In this document: positions 7,939 to 11,792 of the stretch, piece after piece
Layout: each line of letters starts with the position of its first letter
Numbering within the stretch: the first letter of the stretch is position 1
Assembly (NCBI GenBank): GCA_041859375.1
Contig: JBHEKP010000189.1
Coordinates: forward strand, 1 to 11,792
Source: JBHEKP01 sp041859375
GTDB taxonomy: Bacteria > Hydrogenedentota > Hydrogenedentia > Hydrogenedentales > CAITNO01
Reading direction: 5' to 3'
Length of the DNA stretch: 11,792 nt
Made by a program: the position numbers and the translations under genes
Notes under the pieces: model-generated
The model's input: only the letters and a program-made list of their open reading frames with translations
What the model was told of the DNA's origin: nothing
Database searches by the model: none

Positions 7939-9038
7939 TCCCTTCCTCCTCCGTTCTTTCCCGCGTTCATCAGCAGCACAATCAGCAGGAACATGCCCAG
8001 GGTCTGGGTCAGGATGATCACCGTGCCGGCCGTGTCCAGCTTGGGCAGAAGCGCCCCGTTCAGCCCCACCACGGCGGCCACCATCAGGATGAAGCCCACC
8101 GCAAGCGGCTTGGACATGCCCACCTCCACCAGGCGGTGGGAGAAATGGCGCTTGTCGCCCAGGAAAATGGAGTCCCCGTTGCGCACGCGGATGTACACCA
8201 CGCTGAGCGTGTCAAAGAGGGGCACGCTCAACGCAAGCACGGGCGCGACCACGGCGATGCGCGATCCCTCGCCCTCGATGTGGAAGGTGCCCACCACGGC
8301 GACCGTGGCCAGAAAATATCCGTTGAACATGGCGCCGCAGTCGCCCATGAAGATGCGCGCCGGGGGCCTGTTGTGCCAGAGGAAGCCGCCCACCGCGCCC
8401 ATGAAAATCAGCAGCAGCAGCCGCACCATCCGCTCGTCCTCGATGGGCTGCACGCACAGGAAAAAGGTGCCCGCCGCAATGACCGACACGCCGCCGCTCA
8501 GCCCGTCCATGTTGTCCAGCAGGTTCATGCTGTTGATGATCAGCACCACCCAGAACATGGTGACCAGCGACGAGGTGACCGGATCCCGGAAAATAAAAAT
8601 TTCTATGCGCAGCCCGAAAAGCACCAGCACCAGCGCGACCGCAATCTGCCCGAGCAGCTTCATGCGCGGCCTGAGCACATGCATGTCGTCCACCACGCCG
8701 AGGGCGAAAATCATGATGCCGCCGATGAGGATGCCCGTCATCTTGTAGCCGCCGTCCTCGCCCAGGAACCCGAGAAGCTCCCTCTCGATGTACTCCATGC
8801 CGAAGCGGTGGGTGAACGCCGCGGCCAGCAGGTGGCCCAGCACCACGATGTAAAAGGTGAGGAAAATCGCCGCGCCCCCCAGTAGCGGCGTCGGGATGTG
8901 GTGAATCTTGCGCCCCGCCGGATGGTCCAAAATGTCCCATTTGACGGCAAGCCGCCGCGCAACCGCGGTCAGCGCGAAGGAAAGGGCGAGGGAGACCCCG
9001 AGAAGATATCCGTACAGTATCAAGGTGTCAGTGCGCAT
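7935..9038 (-). CDS. WecA/MraY-family undecaprenyl-phosphate sugar-1-phosphate transferase
   Basis: Polytopic membrane enzyme (367 residues) that transfers a sugar-1-phosphate, usually GlcNAc-1-P, from a UDP-sugar to undecaprenyl phosphate, starting a lipid-linked glycan. About ten or eleven membrane segments are visible. Conserved motifs are DHPAGRKIHHIPTP (38-51), VVDDMHVLRPR (115-125) with the Asp pair, NSMNLLDNMDGLSGG (169-183), IFMGDCGAMFNGY (229-241) and the His motif DKRHFSHRLVE (295-305). The HFSH pattern and DHP-type N-terminal motif fit the WecA branch better than peptidoglycan MraY. The ATG at 9038 (MRTDTLILYG) is chosen over an in-frame start at 9077 because it directly precedes the first membrane helix, has AAGG upstream and leaves only an 11-nt overlap with the glycosyltransferase. 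It overlaps the ligase-like gene by 4 nt at its other end. Confidence 0.92.
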   Translation of the reverse strand: MRTDTLILYGYLLGVSLALSFALTAVARRLAVKWDILDHPAGRKIHHIPTPLLGGAAIFLTFYIVVLGHLLAAAFTHRFGMEYIERELLGFLGEDGGYKMTGILIGGIMIFALGVVDDMHVLRPRMKLLGQIAVALVLVLFGLRIEIFIFRDPVTSSLVTMFWVVLIINSMNLLDNMDGLSGGVSVIAAGTFFLCVQPIEDERMVRLLLLIFMGAVGGFLWHNRPPARIFMGDCGAMFNGYFLATVAVVGTFHIEGEGSRIAVVAPVLALSVPLFDTLSVVYIRVRNGDSIFLGDKRHFSHRLVEVGMSKPLAVGFILMVAAVVGLNGALLPKLDTAGTVIILTQTLGMFLLIVLLMNAGKNGGGRE

Positions 9039-10146
9039 CGGCCTTCTTTCCGTCCAGCGCCTCCAGGTAAAGCTCATACTCCATGCGGGCCACCCGCTCC
9101 GCGTTGAATTCGGCGCGGACCCTGGCGCGGGCGTTTGCGCCCAGCCCCGCGCGGCGCGCGGGGTCCGACAGCAGCGCGTTCAGCGCCTCCGCCAGCGCGG
9201 CGGGATCGCCCGGCGGCACGTTGACTCCGGTCACCCCGTCGAGGTTGGCCGTCTCCACGCCCGTGCCCAGGCGCGTGGCCACCACCGGCCTGCCGCAGGC
9301 GTGCGCCTCCAGGATGGAAATGCCGAAGGCCTCGCTGCGCTCCACCGACGGGAAGGCGAACACCGCGCAGGCGTGCAGGTGCGCCACCAAATCCGCCTGT
9401 GTCAGCGCGCCGGGAAAGGCGGCGTCCACTCCCGCCCGCCGGGCCTGTTCCATCACCGCCGCGCGCTCCGGCCCGTCGCCCGCAATCACCACCCGCGCGC
9501 GCAGGGCGCGGGCCGCCTCCACCAGCACGGGCAGTCCCTTGTAGTAGCGGTGCCGCCCGGAAAACAGCACAAAGTCGCCGCCGTGCTCCGCGCGCAGCGC
9601 CGCCACCCGCGCCGGATCCGGCGCATCAAACTCCTCCGGCAGGATGCCCAGCGGCACCACCCGGCACTTGTCCGCCACCTCCCGCAGCACCGCCGAACCT
9701 TCGGCATAAGCCCGCGAGGTGGGCAGAATCATAGCACTTTGCCGCAAAAAGCGCATCAGCGCGGGCCGGTAAAGGCGCATCATCGACGCCTGGCGCACCA
9801 CGTCGCTGTGGTAGCGCACCACCACCGCGCCCCGGGGCCGCGCCAGCAGGCAGCCGATTTCCGCCGTCGGGTTTGGCGAGTGGACCACCACCACGTCGGC
9901 GCGGATGCGGCGCAGGTGCCAGGGGAAAAGGGGCGCGGCCGGCGCGCCCTGAAGCCGGAACCACTCGCCCGTCTCCACCACATGCGTGCCGTCCCGGTCT
10001 GCCGTGCGCCCGAAAACCGAACGGGCGCAGGAAAGCGCCCCCACCTCCGCCCATTGGCGCTGGAAGCGGCACATCAGCGCCATGTGGCGCTCCACGCCGC
10101 CGTGCACCGGCGGGTCGGTGTCTTTGTAAACATGGAGAATTTTCAC
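9028..10146 (-). CDS. GT4 family glycosyltransferase
   Basis: Retaining GT-B glycosyltransferase of 372 residues, probably adding a sugar to a lipid-linked glycan at the cytoplasmic membrane face. The N-terminal Rossmann half begins MKILHVYK and carries the glycine loop HGGVER (15-20). The C-terminal half shows GRHRYYKG (197-204), IAGDGPE (221-227) and the EX7E motif SEAFGISILE (271-280; Glu272, Glu280), then GRPVVAT. The start is a GTG with only a weak GGGA upstream. It is the first gene of the five-gene minus-strand operon and overlaps the WecA-like gene by 11 nt. No signal peptide or membrane segment is evident. The transferred sugar and acceptor cannot be read from sequence. Confidence 0.93.
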   Translation of the reverse strand: MKILHVYKDTDPPVHGGVERHMALMCRFQRQWAEVGALSCARSVFGRTADRDGTHVVETGEWFRLQGAPAAPLFPWHLRRIRADVVVVHSPNPTAEIGCLLARPRGAVVVRYHSDVVRQASMMRLYRPALMRFLRQSAMILPTSRAYAEGSAVLREVADKCRVVPLGILPEEFDAPDPARVAALRAEHGGDFVLFSGRHRYYKGLPVLVEAARALRARVVIAGDGPERAAVMEQARRAGVDAAFPGALTQADLVAHLHACAVFAFPSVERSEAFGISILEAHACGRPVVATRLGTGVETANLDGVTGVNVPPGDPAALAEALNALLSDPARRAGLGANARARVRAEFNAERVARMEYELYLEALDGKKADAH

Positions 10147-10282
10147 GTCTGTCCCAGTGCGGGTTGGCCTGTATTCTTTCAGATGCCCGCCGTGCGGGGC
10201 AATAAAACCCGCGCCGGACTGGGAACGGGCGCGCGCGGCGTGGTAAAGTTCGGGCGCAAGTGCGCGTTACAGGAGTTGAACC
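10147..10282. promoter_or_regulatory. Divergent intergenic region between the glycan operon and ispH
   Basis: This 136-nt gap must hold promoters for both directions. I see no good sigma70 pair. Weak -10-like words are TATTCT (10172-10177) and TAAAGT (10244-10249) for the plus strand, neither with a clear -35 at 16-18 nt. AGGAG (10271-10275) is the ispH ribosome binding site. No riboswitch or strong hairpin was recognised. Confidence 0.4.
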
Positions 10283-11203
10283 ATGCGTTTGATCATTGCC
10301 AAGCCACGCGGCTTCTGCGCGGGCGTGGACCGGGCCATCCGCAGCGTCGAGCAGGCGCTGGAACGGCACGGCGCGCCGGTGTACGTGCTCAACAACATCG
10401 TCCACAACGCCCATGTGGTGGAGGAACTGCGCGCGAAGGGCGCCGTGTTTGTGCGCTCCATGGACGAGGTGCCCGAGGGGGCCTACCTCCTGTTCAGCGC
10501 CCACGGCGTGGCCCCGGAGCGCTGGGAGCACGCGGAGCGGCTCCGGCTCCAGGTCATCGACGCCACCTGCCCGCTCGTGGAGAAGGTGCACCACGAGGCG
10601 CGCCGCTTCGCCGCGAAGGACTTCACCGTCATCCTGATCGGCGAGGAGGGACACGACGAGACGGTGGGCACCATGGGATGGGCCGCCGGGCATGTGCGGC
10701 TGGTGCAGACGGTGGAGGACGCGGAGCGCCTCGCGGTCCCCGATCCGGACCAGGTGGCCTACATCACCCAGACCACGCTCAGCGTGGAGGACTGCCGCCG
10801 CGTCATCGAGGCGCTCAGGCGGCGCTTCCCCGCCATCCGCGGTCCGGTGCGGGAGGACATCTGCTACGCCACCTCCAACCGCCAGGCCGCCGTGCTCGCC
10901 CTCGCGCCGGAGGCGGACCTGGTGCTGGTGGTGGGCGATCCGGAGAGCGCGAACAGCACCCGGCTGCGCGACATCGCGCGCGGCCTGGGCCGCGCCGCGC
11001 ACCTCATCCCCGACGCGGGCGGCCTGCGCCCCGAATGGCTGGAGGGGGTGGAAACCATCCTGCTCACCTCCGGCGCCTCCGTGCCCGAACGGCTTGTGGC
11101 GGGGGTGGTGGACTGGTTCAAACAGCGCGGGCCCTGTTCGGTTGAGGAGCGCACCCTCGTCGAGGAGGACGTGGAATTCCGACTGCCCAGGGAACTCTCC
11201 TGA
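10283..11203 (+). CDS. ispH: 4-hydroxy-3-methylbut-2-enyl diphosphate reductase
   Basis: Last enzyme of the MEP isoprenoid pathway; a cytoplasmic iron-sulfur protein that reduces HMBPP to IPP and DMAPP. The 306 residues match family length. The three cluster cysteines are present: Cys12 (RGFCAGV), Cys96 (DATCPLV) and Cys194 (EDICYATSNRQ). Substrate-site residues His41, His74, His124 and Glu126 fall at the E. coli IspH positions. TQTTLS (162-167) and DPESANSTRL (219-228) are conserved. AGGAG sits 7 nt before the ATG. It is the only complete plus-strand gene in the window and is transcribed apart from its neighbours. A functional link to undecaprenyl-phosphate supply for the divergent glycan operon is plausible, but this is inference only. 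Confidence 0.98.
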   Translation: MRLIIAKPRGFCAGVDRAIRSVEQALERHGAPVYVLNNIVHNAHVVEELRAKGAVFVRSMDEVPEGAYLLFSAHGVAPERWEHAERLRLQVIDATCPLVEKVHHEARRFAAKDFTVILIGEEGHDETVGTMGWAAGHVRLVQTVEDAERLAVPDPDQVAYITQTTLSVEDCRRVIEALRRRFPAIRGPVREDICYATSNRQAAVLALAPEADLVLVVGDPESANSTRLRDIARGLGRAAHLIPDAGGLRPEWLEGVETILLTSGASVPERLVAGVVDWFKQRGPCSVEERTLVEEDVEFRLPRELS

Positions 11204-11211
11204 CGGTGCCC

Positions 11212-11742
11212 TCAGGGCCAGGCCTTGAGCGACCTCCGCGAAACGTGGCGTTCCACGCGCTGTTCCCCGCCGTCCTCGTGTATGGACAGCACCACCCGCT
11301 TCGGGGTCAGCGTGACAATGCCGAAGGAGGCCCGCTCGTCCCGGTCAACGGCGCGCTTCAAATGGCCGGGGTTCATGTAAAGCGCGCCGCCCTCCTCGCC
11401 CAGCTCCGCCTCGTGCGTGTGGCCGAAAAGAAGAATATGCGCGCCGGACCGCTCCCGCTCCGCATCGGCCAGGCTGTGGGCGAAGCACAGCCGCACTCCG
11501 GCGGCCGTCTCTGTCCGCACCCGCCGGGCGCGGTTGGCGTACTCGTCGCACCACAGCCCGGGAACGCCCCAAACCGGATACCCCGCCGCCTCCAGTTCGG
11601 TGATGTCGCGCCAGTCGTCGCCGAGGTGAATGATGCGCCCCGCGCCGAAACGCCCCAGCATCGTGTCCGCGGCGCGGAACATGAGCGCGCGGTTGCCGTG
11701 GGTGTTGCTCATCACGCCGATGACGGCGGAAAGGCCGTCCAC
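11212..11742 (-). CDS. YfcE/MJ0936-like metallophosphoesterase, atypical metal site
   Basis: Calcineurin-like phosphoesterase of 176 residues, the usual size for this single-domain family of small phosphodiesterases. Motifs in order: VIGVMSNTHGN (7-17), where the normal D-x-H is N-x-H (Asn13, His15); HLGDD (39-43) with Asp42; His89 (FAHS); GHTH (107-110); and NPGHL (124-128). The usual GNxD motif is also replaced, by PGLWCDEY (61-68). Two expected metal or phosphate ligands are therefore changed, and activity or metal use may differ. The GTG at 11742 is chosen because the next in-frame Met would remove the first beta strand; GGGGGA lies about 10 nt upstream. It converges on ispH with 8 nt between stop codons and no clear terminator. 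It begins 5 nt after the stop of another minus-strand gene, so it is probably in an operon with it. Confidence 0.85.
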   Translation of the reverse strand: MDGLSAVIGVMSNTHGNRALMFRAADTMLGRFGAGRIIHLGDDWRDITELEAAGYPVWGVPGLWCDEYANRARRVRTETAAGVRLCFAHSLADAERERSGAHILLFGHTHEAELGEEGGALYMNPGHLKRAVDRDERASFGIVTLTPKRVVLSIHEDGGEQRVERHVSRRSLKAWP

Positions 11743-11747
11743 GGCGC

Positions 11748-11792
11748 TCAGTCCCCCGGCTCCGCGGGGGCCGCCGCGGCCTCCGCGGCCTG
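11748..11792 (-). CDS. C-terminal tail of an upstream gene, cut by window edge
   Basis: Fifteen in-frame codons end in TGA at 11750-11748 and encode an Ala/Pro/Glu-rich tail (QAAEAAAAPAEPGD). The stop lies 5 nt before the metallophosphoesterase GTG, the spacing expected in an operon. Such low-complexity tails occur on many unrelated proteins, so the gene cannot be identified. The frame could also be open by chance, given the GC content and short length. Confidence 0.45.
   Translation of the reverse strand, partial: QAAEAAAAPAEPGD

Noticed and set aside
10183..10200. GCCCGC/GCGGGGC inverted repeat in the divergent intergenic region as an operator
   Set aside because: It is short, has a bulge, and such words are common at this GC content; there is no second copy or known operator match.
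9626..11002. Minus-strand open frame of 458 codons opposite ispH and inside the GT4 gene
   Set aside because: The ispH strand carries all catalytic cysteines and histidines; this frame has no family signature and bridges unrelated genes.
8908..11145. Plus-strand open frame of 745 codons spanning the GT4 gene and most of ispH
   Set aside because: It crosses two well-supported genes and the divergent intergenic region in another frame, with low-complexity Arg/Ala/Gly-rich sequence. GC-driven shadow.
11204..11225. GCCCTCAGGGC inverted repeat between the convergent ispH and phosphoesterase genes as a two-way terminator
   Set aside because: The arms leave a loop of one to three nt and no T or A tract follows on either strand.

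Overview
GC-rich chromosomal DNA from a bacterium, with densely packed genes, short or overlapping junctions and mostly GGAGG-type ribosome binding sites. Nothing in it is mobile, viral or CRISPR-like. The presence of IspH (MEP isoprenoid pathway), EF-P, a WecA/MraY-type sugar-phosphate transferase and a GH51 arabinofuranosidase with extra binding modules would suit an uncultivated environmental Gram-negative lineage such as Hydrogenedentes, PVC or similar. That placement is only an impression from composition and gene content.

Layout. The left part, on the minus strand, holds an extended SDR epimerase resembling CDP-paratose 2-epimerase. It is followed by a secreted GH51 alpha-L-arabinofuranosidase that runs off the left edge. 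A recognisable sigma70-like promoter lies just upstream of the epimerase, directly after the terminator of the next operon. The middle (10146 down to 3401, minus strand) looks like one five-gene operon: GT4 glycosyltransferase, WecA/MraY-family phosphoglycosyltransferase, a large O-antigen ligase/polymerase-like membrane protein, an M24 Xaa-Pro-type peptidase and elongation factor P. Three of its four junctions overlap (11, 4 and 4 nt), and a good intrinsic terminator follows efp. ispH on the plus strand diverges from this operon. It converges, 8 nt apart, on a small metallophosphoesterase whose first metal-binding motif carries Asn in place of the usual Asp. At the right edge the last 15 codons of another minus-strand gene are visible.

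How the genes fit together. The first three operon genes form the core of an undecaprenyl-phosphate-linked glycan pathway: initiation by the WecA-like enzyme, extension by the GT4 enzyme, and polymerisation or ligation by the Wzy/WaaL-like protein. The peptidase-efp pair is a known bacterial neighbourhood; its attachment to a glycan module is the main contextual oddity. The epimerase may supply a deoxysugar nucleotide to the same surface chemistry. I found no convincing wholly new system. The most checkable oddities are the metallophosphoesterase substitutions, the long C-terminal domain of the ligase-like protein, and the glycan/efp operon.
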